Source: Pseudomonas putida
GTDB taxonomy: Bacteria > Pseudomonadota > Gammaproteobacteria > Pseudomonadales > Pseudomonadaceae
DNA: 64,000 nucleotides
Assembly (NCBI RefSeq): GCF_002906855.1
Contig: NZ_MINI01000038.1
Coordinates: forward strand, 62,001-126,000
Direction of reading: 5' to 3'
The position numbers and the translations under genes were made by a program. The notes under the pieces were generated by a model. That model searched no databases. It saw nothing but the letters and a program-made list of their open reading frames with translations, and was not told where the DNA came from. Positions 40,138-48,663 of the stretch are shown in pieces. Each line of letters begins with the position of its first letter. Within the stretch, counting starts at the first letter, position 1.

Positions 40138-40908
40138 ATGTCGATCCTGCAGGCGATCAGAATCTTTCTTTTTTACCTGCTGCTGGGCACCAGCTCGCTG
40201 CTGTGGTGCTCGCTGAGCTTCTTCGTCGCGCCGTTCTTGTCGTTCCCCAAGCGCTACAAGTTCATCAACGTGTACTGGTGCCGTTGCGCACTGTTCCTGG
40301 TGCGCACCATCCTCGGTATCAACTACAAGGTCACCGGTGCCGAGAACGTGCCAGATGAGCCCTGCGTGATCCTGTCCAACCACCAGAGCACCTGGGAAAC
40401 CTTCTTCCTTTCCCAGTACTTCTCGCCGCTGAGCCAGGTGCTCAAGCGTGAGCTGCTGTATGTGCCGTTCTTTGGTTGGGCCATGGCCATGCTGAGGCCG
40501 ATCGCTATCAACCGCGACAACCCCAAGGAAGCTCTGCGCCAGGTGGCCAGCAAGGGTGACGAGTTGCTCAAGCAGAAAACCTGGGTGCTGATCTTCCCGG
40601 AAGGCACCCGTGTGCCGTTCGGTACTATGGGTAAATTCTCCCGGGGCGGTACCGCACTGGCCGTGAATGCCGGGTTGCCAGTGCTGCCAATTGCCCACAA
40701 CGCTGGCAAGTTCTGGCCCAAGACGGGTTGGGGCAAGCGCTCGGGCACCATCGAGGTTGTGATCGGCAAGCCGATGTACGCTGAGGGCAGCGGGCCACGG
40801 GCCATTGCCGAGCTCAACGACCGTGCTGCGACGTGGAACGAAGCGACCCAGCGGGCCATGGGCTCGCTGCCGCCAGTGGACGAAAAACCGCAGGAGCAGA
40901 TGGCCTGA
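40138..40908 (+). CDS. plsC: 1-acyl-sn-glycerol-3-phosphate acyltransferase
   Basis: 256 residues. Makes phosphatidic acid. N-terminal membrane helix (about 6-35); NHQSTWE gives HX4E (His82, Glu87) and FPEGTR at 154-159 is the acceptor motif. ATG 40138. Last gene of the glyQS cluster. Confidence 0.94.
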   Translation: MSILQAIRIFLFYLLLGTSSLLWCSLSFFVAPFLSFPKRYKFINVYWCRCALFLVRTILGINYKVTGAENVPDEPCVILSNHQSTWETFFLSQYFSPLSQVLKRELLYVPFFGWAMAMLRPIAINRDNPKEALRQVASKGDELLKQKTWVLIFPEGTRVPFGTMGKFSRGGTALAVNAGLPVLPIAHNAGKFWPKTGWGKRSGTIEVVIGKPMYAEGSGPRAIAELNDRAATWNEATQRAMGSLPPVDEKPQEQMA

Positions 40909-41040
40909 TCATCTGTGGATAACTTGTGAACAGTTTGTTCATGAAGCGCCTGGATACGAAGCTAAGTGTATGAATTAGCTGTTTATTTCTCGGTGTGATA
41001 TTTTTCTGAAAAACGTGCATAAGTTTTTTGGAGGCATAAG

Positions 41041-41068
41041 AAAACCGGCTTTTACAGCCGGTTTTTTT
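41041..41068. terminator. Strong bidirectional terminator
   Basis: AAAACCGGCT-TTTAC-AGCCGGTTTT with TTT after: 10-bp stem with A tract before and T tract after, between plsC (+) and the MFS gene (-). The 130 bases before it are AT-rich and hold a TGAACA/TGTTCA palindrome at 40928-40942, meaning unknown. Confidence 0.88.
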
Positions 41069-41085
41069 ATGGCGTGGTGATGGCG

Positions 41086-42705
41086 TCAGACTTTGTCGAT
41101 ATCCACGTCCTTGGTTTCTTTCAGGCAGAAGATTCCCACCACCAGGCTGATGCCGGTCACCAGCACCGGGTACCACAGGCCGTAGAAGATATCCCCGGTA
41201 TACACCACCAGCGCGAACGACACCGTTGGCAGGAAACCGCCGAACCAGCCGTTGCCAATGTGGTAGGGCAGCGACATCGAGGTGTAGCGGATGCGGGTCG
41301 GGAACAGCTCGACCATCACCGCTGCCAGCGGCCCGTAGGTCATGGTCGCGATCAGGATCATTGCCACGATCAGCACCACCACCATCACCTGGTTGACCTG
41401 CCCCGGGTCTGCCTTGGCCGGGTAACCCGCCTGATCGATCGCCGTGCGCATGGCCGCTTCATCGAAGCCGTTGATGGTCTTGTCGCCAATGTTCACCACC
41501 ACATCACTGCCGGCCACGTTCACCGAGCTGTACGGCAAGCCCTGCTTGACCAGGAAGGTCTTGACCTTGTCGCACGGGCTGTCGAAACGCGCCTTGCCAA
41601 CCGGGTCGAACTGGAAGGTGCAGCCTTGCGGGTCTGCGGTGACCACGATTGGCGCCTGGCGGCTGGCCGCATCGATCTGCGGGTTGGCGTAGTGGCTCAG
41701 GGCCTTGAACATCGGGAAGTACAGCACGGTGGCCAGCAGCAGGCCGAGCATCAGGATCGGCTTGCGCCCAATGCGATCGGACAGCCACCCGAAGAACACG
41801 AAGAACGGCGCACCGATGACCACGCTGATGATCAGCAAGGTGTTGGCCTGCGCTGGGTCCATCTTGAGCATCTGGGTCAGGAAGAACAGCACGTAGAACT
41901 GCGCCGTGTAGAAGGTCACGGCTTGCCCGGCATTGATACTGAACAGCGCGGTGAGCACGACCTTCAGGTTGGGCCAGGAGGTAAACGATTCGCGGATTGG
42001 CGACTTGCTGACCTTGCCCTGGGCTTTCATTTTCACAAAGGCCGGCGACTCGTGCATGCTCATGCGGATCCAAGTGGAGATCGCCAACAGGAAAATCGAC
42101 AGCAGGAACGGCAGGCGCCAGCCCCAGGTTTCGAACTGATCACCACTGATGTAGCGACTGCCCAGTACCACCAGCAATGACAGCAGCAGGCCCAGGGTCG
42201 CAGTGGACTGGATGAAACCGGTGTGGAAGCCACGCTTGCCGGGTGGCGCGTGCTCAGCCACGTAGGTGGCAGCACCGCCGTATTCACCACCCAGTGCCAG
42301 CCCCTGGAGCATGCGCAGAATCACCAGAATGATCGGTGCCGCGATGCCGATGCTGGCGTAGGTGGGTAGCAGGCCGACGGCGAATGTCGACAGGCCCATC
42401 AGCACGATGGTCACCAGGAAGGTGTACTTGCGCCCGATCATGTCGCCCAGGCGGCCAAACACCAGCGCACCGAACGGCCGCACCAGGAAGCCGGCGGCAA
42501 AGGCCATGAGGGCGAAGATGAAGGCCGTGGTGTCATTCACCCCGGCGAAGAACTGCTTGCTGATGACAGCAGCCAGCGCCCCATAGAGAAAAAAGTCATA
42601 CCACTCGAACACAGTCCCGAGGGATGACGCGAAAATGATCTTGCGTTCTTCACGACGGCTGGAGGTACTCGCCGTCGCACCCTGCTCTTGGATGTAATCC
42701 GACAT
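41086..42705 (-). CDS. MFS transporter, metabolite:H+ symporter type
   Basis: 539 residues, 12 helices, MHS subfamily (FEWYDFFLYG near the N-terminus; GRLGDMIGRK loop motif; RMLQGLALGGEYGG). An extra ~100-residue soluble segment (about 336-438) with two Cys is inserted between late helices. Substrate unknown. ATG 42705 follows GAGGA. Next to a GMC oxidoreductase on the same strand; both leaders carry AAYAAYAA motifs. Confidence 0.92.
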   Translation of the reverse strand: MSDYIQEQGATASTSSRREERKIIFASSLGTVFEWYDFFLYGALAAVISKQFFAGVNDTTAFIFALMAFAAGFLVRPFGALVFGRLGDMIGRKYTFLVTIVLMGLSTFAVGLLPTYASIGIAAPIILVILRMLQGLALGGEYGGAATYVAEHAPPGKRGFHTGFIQSTATLGLLLSLLVVLGSRYISGDQFETWGWRLPFLLSIFLLAISTWIRMSMHESPAFVKMKAQGKVSKSPIRESFTSWPNLKVVLTALFSINAGQAVTFYTAQFYVLFFLTQMLKMDPAQANTLLIISVVIGAPFFVFFGWLSDRIGRKPILMLGLLLATVLYFPMFKALSHYANPQIDAASRQAPIVVTADPQGCTFQFDPVGKARFDSPCDKVKTFLVKQGLPYSSVNVAGSDVVVNIGDKTINGFDEAAMRTAIDQAGYPAKADPGQVNQVMVVVLIVAMILIATMTYGPLAAVMVELFPTRIRYTSMSLPYHIGNGWFGGFLPTVSFALVVYTGDIFYGLWYPVLVTGISLVVGIFCLKETKDVDIDKV

Positions 42706-42743
42706 CGTTGCTGTCCTCGGCCCGCAGGCCACAGTGATTATTC

Positions 42744-42751
42744 TTGTTGTT
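42744..42751 (-). promoter_or_regulatory. Crc/Hfq-type motif in MFS leader
   Basis: AACAACAA on the minus strand, a match to the AAYAAYAA catabolite-repression motif, 39 bases before the MFS start. Somewhat far from the ribosome site. Confidence 0.45.
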
Positions 42752-42802
42752 CCACTGTCGGCAGCTTGTGACCGCGAGCTGCCGGTGTTGCACGCTCCCG
42801 GG

Positions 42803-44449
42803 TCAGGGGGTCGGTACTGCGTCTTCGTTCAGGTAGGTCTGGGTCGCGGCTCCTTTGAGGATCAGTTGCGCCGCCTTCTCGGCGATCATCAGGGTGGGGG
42901 AACAGGTATTGCCGGAGGTGATCCGCGGCATGATCGAGGCATCGGCCACACGCAGGCCAGGGATGCCGTGCACGCGCAGCTGGTTATCCACAACGTCCAG
43001 CTCGCCGTTGCCCATGCGGCAGGTACCGACCGGGTGGAAGATGGTGGTGCCGATCTTGCCGGCCGCGTCGAACAGTTCTTCCTCGGTTTGCAGGGACGGG
43101 CCTGGCAGATACTCTTGGGGATTGAAAGCGGCGAGGGCAGGGGCCTGGACGATGCGCCGGGTCAGACGGATGGCATCGGCGGCAACGCGCAGGTCCTCGG
43201 GGTCGCTCAAATAGTTGGGATCGATCAGCGGTGTGCTGTTCATGTTCGCGCTGCGGATATCGATGCGCCCACGGCTGGCCGGGCGCAGGTTGCACACCGA
43301 GGCGGTGAAGGCCGGGAACGGGTGCAGCGGCTCGCCGAAGCGCTCCAGTGACAATGGCTGCACGTGATACTGCAGGTTGGCTGTGGCCTGCTCCGGGCTC
43401 GACCGCACGAAGGCGCCCAACTGGCTCGGAGCCATTGCCAGCGGGCCACTGCGGTTGTAAAGATAGCGCAGGCCCATGCCCAGCTTGCCCCACAGGCTGT
43501 TGGCCATCTGGTTGAGGGTGCGGGTGTTGCGAATCTGATAGATCAGCCGCAGTTGCAGGTGATCCTGCAGGTTGCCGCCAACGCCAGGCATGTCGTGGCG
43601 CACACCGATACCCAGGCTTTCGAGCAGCTTGCGCGGGCCGATGCCCGAGCGCTGGAGGATGCCGGGCGAACCCACGGCGCCAGCACAGAGGATGATCTCG
43701 CGACGCGCAGCAAACTCGTGCCAGGCACCTTGCCACTGCGCCTTGACCGCACGGGCACGGGTGTTGTTCAACAGCACCTGGTCAACCTCCACGCCGGTCA
43801 GCACGGTGAGGTTGGGACGGTCCTTGATTGGCCGCAGGAAAGCCTTGGAGGCGTTCCAGCGCACGCCGCTGCGCTGATTGACCTGAAAGTATCCACAGCC
43901 CTGGTTGTCGCCGGTATTGAAGTCGTCGACCTTGCCGATGCCACTCTGCTCGGCGGCGTCACGGAAGGCATCGAGGATCGGCCAGCTGTAACGCTGGCGC
44001 TCCACCCGCCATTCACCCTCACCGCCATGGTGTTCGCTGGCGCCGGCAAAATGGTTCTCGCTGGCCTTGAACAGCGGCAGTACATCCTTCCAAGCCCAGC
44101 CCTCGTTGCCTTGCTCGGCCCAATGGTCGTAGTCGGCGGCCTGGCCACGCATGTAGATCATGCCGTTGATGGACGAACAACCACCCAGCACCTTGCCCCG
44201 TGGATATCCCAAGGCGCGACCGAGGAGGCCGGGCTGTGCTTCGGTCTTGAAGCACCAGTCGGTGCGGGGGTTACCGATGCAGTACAGGTAACCGACGGGA
44301 ATGTGAATCCAGGGATAGTTGTCGCGGCCGCCAGCTTCGAGCAGCAGGACGCGGCAGGAAGGGTCGGCGGACAAACGATTGGCCAGCAGGCAGCCGGCGG
44401 GACCAGCGCCTACGACCACGTAGTCGAAGACAGAATCGGCTGATGGCAT
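42803..44449 (-). CDS. GMC-family FAD oxidoreductase (choline dehydrogenase-like)
   Basis: 548 residues. FAD loop VVVGAGPAGCLLA at the N-terminus, GMC signature GGCSSINGMIYMRG, second signature GSPGILQRSGIGP, and the active-site HPVGTCRMG. Oxidises an alcohol; resembles BetA/AlkJ but the substrate is not readable. ATG 44449 has GAGG 6 bases upstream. Adjacent LysR gene is divergent. Confidence 0.92.
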   Translation of the reverse strand: MPSADSVFDYVVVGAGPAGCLLANRLSADPSCRVLLLEAGGRDNYPWIHIPVGYLYCIGNPRTDWCFKTEAQPGLLGRALGYPRGKVLGGCSSINGMIYMRGQAADYDHWAEQGNEGWAWKDVLPLFKASENHFAGASEHHGGEGEWRVERQRYSWPILDAFRDAAEQSGIGKVDDFNTGDNQGCGYFQVNQRSGVRWNASKAFLRPIKDRPNLTVLTGVEVDQVLLNNTRARAVKAQWQGAWHEFAARREIILCAGAVGSPGILQRSGIGPRKLLESLGIGVRHDMPGVGGNLQDHLQLRLIYQIRNTRTLNQMANSLWGKLGMGLRYLYNRSGPLAMAPSQLGAFVRSSPEQATANLQYHVQPLSLERFGEPLHPFPAFTASVCNLRPASRGRIDIRSANMNSTPLIDPNYLSDPEDLRVAADAIRLTRRIVQAPALAAFNPQEYLPGPSLQTEEELFDAAGKIGTTIFHPVGTCRMGNGELDVVDNQLRVHGIPGLRVADASIMPRITSGNTCSPTLMIAEKAAQLILKGAATQTYLNEDAVPTP

Positions 44450-44467
44450 GTGCAACCTCGCGCCTGA

Positions 44468-44475
44468 TTATTATT
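44468..44475 (-). promoter_or_regulatory. Crc/Hfq-type motif in GMC leader
   Basis: AATAATAA on the minus strand, matching AAYAAYAA, 19 bases before the GMC start, near its ribosome site. Confidence 0.5.
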
Positions 44476-44568
44476 CTTGTCCCGATCCATCTTAGTGAGT
44501 AATTTCGCCAAGGAAACACGAGATTTCACGCAGCCGTTGTGCGTTTTAGCACAGCCCTAAGGATCAAC

Positions 44569-45456
44569 ATGTTCGACTGGAACGATCTGCGGTTTTTCCT
44601 CGAGTTGCAGCGCAGCGGCCGTCTGCTCACGGCAGCCAAGCGCCTCAATACCACCCACAGCACGGTCGCCCGGCATATCGAGAGCATCGAGAAGAGCCTG
44701 GGCACGCCACTATTCGTGCAGCACGCCCAGGGCTATGAACTGACCCCCTCGGGCCAGGCGCTGCTCAAACACGCCGAAGCCATGGAGAACGTTGCCCTGC
44801 TGGCGCAGGAAGAAATCACCCAGGCCATTACCCCGCTGGGCAAGATTCGCCTGGGCGTCACCGAAGGCATCGGCATCATGTTCTTCACCCCGCGGATGAG
44901 CGAGCTGTTCACCCGCTATCCGGGGCTTGAGGTGGAGCTGGTGGCGGTACCGCGCTTCGTCAGCATCCTCAACCGCGAAGCGGAGATCAGCATTCATCTG
45001 GAGCGGCCAAACGCCGACCTGCTGATCACCCGCAAGCTCACCGACTACCGCCTGGCACTGTACGCCAGCCAGGACTACCTGGACCGGGCGCCCCCACTGC
45101 GCAACCGCGAGGACCTGGCCCGGCACAGCTGGATCGGCTACGTCGATGACCTGCTGTTCAGCCAGGAACTGCTGTTTCTCAACAGCTTCTGCCGCGCGCC
45201 GAACGTGGCCTTCCGCAGTACCAGTGTGATTGCACAGCAAACCGCCGCACGCGCAGGGCTGGGCATCGCCGTGCTGCCGAACTACATGGCTCGCCATGAC
45301 CCAACGCTGGTGCGCGTGCTGCCCAGCGAGACCATCCAGCGCAGCTACTGGATCTGTACCCGTCGCGAGTTGCACAAGTCGGTGCGCCTGCGGGTGGTGT
45401 GGGACTACCTGCTGGCGCTGTGCGCGGCGGAACAGGACGAGCTGCTAGCCGAATAG
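44569..45456 (+). CDS. LysR-type transcriptional regulator
   Basis: 295 residues; HTH GRLLTAAKRLNTTHSTVARHI and a LysR effector domain. ATG 44569 follows TAAGGA. Divergent from the GMC gene, which is its likely target. Its 3' end overlaps the convergent TauE gene by 12 bases. Confidence 0.9.
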   Translation: MFDWNDLRFFLELQRSGRLLTAAKRLNTTHSTVARHIESIEKSLGTPLFVQHAQGYELTPSGQALLKHAEAMENVALLAQEEITQAITPLGKIRLGVTEGIGIMFFTPRMSELFTRYPGLEVELVAVPRFVSILNREAEISIHLERPNADLLITRKLTDYRLALYASQDYLDRAPPLRNREDLARHSWIGYVDDLLFSQELLFLNSFCRAPNVAFRSTSVIAQQTAARAGLGIAVLPNYMARHDPTLVRVLPSETIQRSYWICTRRELHKSVRLRVVWDYLLALCAAEQDELLAE

Positions 45457-46263
45457 CGCCTTGCCGACCAGCAGCACGGCCGCCAGCCAACCGGCGACAG
45501 CGAACATCTGCTGCAGGCGAGGCCCGGCGATTTTTGCCGCCAGTGGTCGGGCCAGCAACAGGCCGATCACCGCACCGATGGCAAAAGGTGCGCCGATCCG
45601 CCAGTGCATCACACCAGCAAGGCTGGCGCTGACCACGCTCCCCGTGGAAACCAGCGCGATCACGGCCAGTGAGGTCGAGACGATGCTCTTCATGCGCAGG
45701 TTGGTGTAGCGGTTCAAGGCGGGGATAATCACAAAGCCGCCGCCAACCCCCAGCAGGCCGGAGAGCAAGCCAGACATGGCCCCGGTAAATGCCAGGGCGC
45801 GTGCGCAGGGTAACGTCCAGCGCAAGCGCCCCTGCAATGGGTTCAACACGCAGGGCTCGATGTAGCGATGGGCTTCGCTGCCTTCGCCGCGCAGCTCTTT
45901 GACCGCCTTGCGCCAGATGCGCAGGCAGGCATAGATCAGCACCGCAGCGAACACCAGCGCCAAGGGTGTATTGGGCAAGCGGTGAGCCAGCATCAGGCCG
46001 AACGGTGCCGCCGCGATACCGATCAAGGCGATGAAGAGGGCGGCGCGATAACGCACCAGCCCCTCGCGCAAGCCGAGTACCGCACCCACCGCCGCAGCAA
46101 GCCCCACGGCGAGAAGCCCGATGGGGGCCGCTTCGGCCATCGACAGGCCCAACCCGAACACCAGCAGCGGCACCGCCAGGATGCCACCACCGGCGCCGGT
46201 CAGCGCCAGCACTGCACCGATGATCGCGCCCAAGCCAGCGCCCAGCAGTTGATGTTCGATCAC
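45445..46263 (-). CDS. TauE/SafE-family exporter (sulfite type)
   Basis: 272 residues, about eight helices, with the two TauE repeats (ALTGAGGGILAVPLL and GLLGVGGGFVIIPAL). Start GTG 46263 overlaps the SQR stop by 4 bases, so it is coupled to the sulfide-oxidation operon; export of sulfite produced there is the natural inference. Confidence 0.9.
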   Translation of the reverse strand: MIEHQLLGAGLGAIIGAVLALTGAGGGILAVPLLVFGLGLSMAEAAPIGLLAVGLAAAVGAVLGLREGLVRYRAALFIALIGIAAAPFGLMLAHRLPNTPLALVFAAVLIYACLRIWRKAVKELRGEGSEAHRYIEPCVLNPLQGRLRWTLPCARALAFTGAMSGLLSGLLGVGGGFVIIPALNRYTNLRMKSIVSTSLAVIALVSTGSVVSASLAGVMHWRIGAPFAIGAVIGLLLARPLAAKIAGPRLQQMFAVAGWLAAVLLVGKALFG

Positions 46264-47516
46264 TGTGCGGCCTCGGTGTCCAACGGTTGCGGGCGCGCCA
46301 GCCACTCACGGCCTTTGAGCATCCCCTGCCAGTACAACGGCGGCAACACCCGTGCCTTGAGCAGCCAGGCCAGGCGTGTCGGCTGGCGTCCATCGAGCAA
46401 CCAGCGAGGGAAGCTCGGTGCGACCTTACCGCCATAGGTGAACTCGGCCAGGACGATCTTGCCGCGCTCGACGGTCAGTGGGCAGGAGCCATAGCCGTCG
46501 TATTGGGCCAGGGTCGGGAGGCGGCCCAGTGCTACCAGCACGTTGTTGGCGACCACTGGCGCCTGCTTGCGCGCAGCCGCAGCAGTCTTGGCATTGCTGG
46601 TGTTGGCCACATCGCCCAGTGCGTGGACGTTGCCGAACTGACGGTGGCGCAAGGTATGCGGATCGACGTCGACCCAACCGGCTGCATCGGCCAAAGGGCT
46701 CTGACGGATGAAGTCCGGGGCAACCTGTGGCGGCACCACGTGCAGCATGTCGAAGGCTTCGGTACGGGTTTCACTGCTGCCGTCGGGTAGCGTACGAACG
46801 AAAGTGGCACGCTGGTTGGGCCCATCCACGGCCACCAGTCGATGGCTGTAATTGAGGTTCACGCCGTACTTGTCGATGTAGGCCATCAAGGCTGGCACGT
46901 AGTCGGGAACGCCGAACAGCACGGCACCGGCATTGAAGAAACTGGCTTTCACGTCGCCCAGCCGACCACTGCGCAGCCAATGGTCGCAGGACAGGTACAG
47001 TGCCTTTTGCGGCGCGCCAGCGCACTTGATCGGCATCGGCGGCTGGGTGAACAGGGCACGCCCTTGCTTGAGCGTTTGCACCAGCTCCCAGGTGTAAGGT
47101 GCCAGGTCGTAGCGGTAGTTGGAGGTGACACCGTTGCGGCCAAGGGTTTCGCTGAGCCCGTCGATCGCGTCCCAGTCGAGCTTGAGGCCGGGGCAGACCA
47201 CCAGCTGTTCATAACTGATGACGCGACCTCCCTCCAGGGTGACCAGCTGGGGAGCGGGGTCGAAGCCGTGGACACGTGCCTTGATCCAACGCACGCCGCG
47301 CGGGATGGCGGAGGCCATAGTGCGGGCGGTGCTCGGCGCTTTGAAAACGCCGGCGCCGACCATGGTCCAGCCTGGCTGGTAGTAGTGCACGTCGGCAGGG
47401 TCGATCAGGGCGATATCCAGTGAAGGGTCGCGGGCAATCAGGCTGGAAGCAGTGGCGATACCGGCGGCACCGGCACCGATGATGACCACCTTGTGGTGGT
47501 CGTTATTGGCAGGCAT
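46260..47516 (-). CDS. sqr: Sulfide:quinone oxidoreductase, type II (SQOR-like)
   Basis: 418 residues. FAD loop VVIIGAGAAGIAT; redox cysteines Cys165 in IKCAGAPQKALYL and Cys345 in YGSCPL correspond in context to those of human SQOR, and MLHVVPPQVAPDF is shared too. Oxidises H2S to sulfane sulfur on quinone. ATG 47516 follows AGGA. Middle gene of the dioxygenase-SQR-TauE operon. Confidence 0.92.
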   Translation of the reverse strand: MPANNDHHKVVIIGAGAAGIATASSLIARDPSLDIALIDPADVHYYQPGWTMVGAGVFKAPSTARTMASAIPRGVRWIKARVHGFDPAPQLVTLEGGRVISYEQLVVCPGLKLDWDAIDGLSETLGRNGVTSNYRYDLAPYTWELVQTLKQGRALFTQPPMPIKCAGAPQKALYLSCDHWLRSGRLGDVKASFFNAGAVLFGVPDYVPALMAYIDKYGVNLNYSHRLVAVDGPNQRATFVRTLPDGSSETRTEAFDMLHVVPPQVAPDFIRQSPLADAAGWVDVDPHTLRHRQFGNVHALGDVANTSNAKTAAAARKQAPVVANNVLVALGRLPTLAQYDGYGSCPLTVERGKIVLAEFTYGGKVAPSFPRWLLDGRQPTRLAWLLKARVLPPLYWQGMLKGREWLARPQPLDTEAAQ

Positions 47517-47556
47517 GGCAGTCAATCCTGGAATTTCTGGTAATGGGGCAGGGCAG

Positions 47557-48441
47557 TCAAAGTTTATTCAGCGGGATCTTCAGGTAGCTCACGCCGTTTT
47601 CTTCAGGCTCGGGGAGCTGGCCGCTGCGCATGTTCACCTGCACCGATGGCAGGATCAGCACGGGCATGTCGAGGGTCTTGTCGCGGGCTTCGCGCATGGC
47701 CACGAAGCTGTCCTCGTCGATACCTTGATGGATGTGGATATTGCTGGCGCGCTGCTCGGCCACCGTGGTGACGTACTGCATCTCGCGCCCGCCTGGCAGG
47801 TAGTCGTGGCACATGAACAACTGGGTCTGGTCGGGGAATGCCAGCAGCCGGCGGATCGAGCGGTACAGCGTTCGGGCATCGGCGCCGGGGAAGTCGCAGC
47901 GAGCGGTGCCGTAATCAGGCATGAACAGGGTATCGCCGACGAACACCGCCGTCTCGCCAGCGTCCACGACCATGTAACTGATACACGCGGGCGTATGCCC
48001 CGGTGTATGCAACGCACGGGCATGCAGGTTGCCGATGCTGAAACCCTCTTCATCTTCGAAGAGCACATCGAACTGACTGCCATCCCGGGCGAAGCCTGGC
48101 TCGGCATTGAACAACTTGCCGAAGACTTTCTGGACCTGCGTAATGTGCGCGCCGATGGCCGTGTGGCCACCGAGCTTGGCCTTGAGGTAGGCCGCTGCCG
48201 AGAGGTGGTCAGCGTGCACATGGGTTTCCAGCACCCACTGCACCTTGGCGTGCAGCTCAGTCACGCGCTCGATCAGACGATCCGCGGACGCGGTGCAGGT
48301 GCGACCGGACTTGGGGTCGTAGTCCAGCACGCTGTCGATCAATGCGCACTGAAGAGTTTCACGGTCCATGACCAGGTAGCTGATGGTCGAGGTCGCCTTG
48401 TCGTAGAAGGCGTCCACGTGAAGGTTGTTGCCGATGATCAT
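47557..48441 (-). CDS. Persulfide dioxygenase-like MBL-fold protein
   Basis: 294 residues. Metallo-beta-lactamase fold with THVHADHLSA (His74, His76, Asp78, His79) and HTPGHTPACISY. Type of ETHE1/Blh persulfide dioxygenases, which turn glutathione persulfide into sulfite. ATG 48441 follows GGAG. First gene of the operon behind a sigma-54-like promoter. Confidence 0.9.
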   Translation of the reverse strand: MIIGNNLHVDAFYDKATSTISYLVMDRETLQCALIDSVLDYDPKSGRTCTASADRLIERVTELHAKVQWVLETHVHADHLSAAAYLKAKLGGHTAIGAHITQVQKVFGKLFNAEPGFARDGSQFDVLFEDEEGFSIGNLHARALHTPGHTPACISYMVVDAGETAVFVGDTLFMPDYGTARCDFPGADARTLYRSIRRLLAFPDQTQLFMCHDYLPGGREMQYVTTVAEQRASNIHIHQGIDEDSFVAMREARDKTLDMPVLILPSVQVNMRSGQLPEPEENGVSYLKIPLNKL

Positions 48442-48500
48442 CACGTTCTCCAAATTGTCTGCCTCGCCTTGTACAGGCGTAGGCAGTGGATGGAGATTTA

Positions 48501-48515
48501 TCAAGATGCATGCCA
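48501..48515 (-). promoter_or_regulatory. Sigma-54 (-24/-12) promoter
   Basis: Minus strand TGGCATGCATCTTGA: GG and TTG elements at the correct spacing, with the last -12 base off (TTGA for TTGC). About 60 bases before the dioxygenase start. Confidence 0.65.
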
Positions 48516-48573
48516 GGCATTTTCAGACGCCATGAGCAGTAAAAGCAGCACCTGATACCAACAATTTCCGACA

Positions 48574-48624
48574 TTGGCAGTAGATTTGGCAGTCGACTGT
48601 CAGCCAATGGCAGTGTTTGGCAGT
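48574..48624. promoter_or_regulatory. Repeats likely to be FisR-type activator sites
   Basis: TTGGCAGT at 48574, 48586 and 48617, and ATGGCAGT at 48607; TTGGCAGTCGACTG..CCAA also forms an inverted repeat. They lie about 60-110 bases upstream of the -24/-12 promoter, the right place for an enhancer, and just before the regulator's own start. Confidence 0.65.
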
Positions 48625-48663
48625 CCTTGTTACCCTGCGCCAGGTTATCCAAACGGTGTCGTC

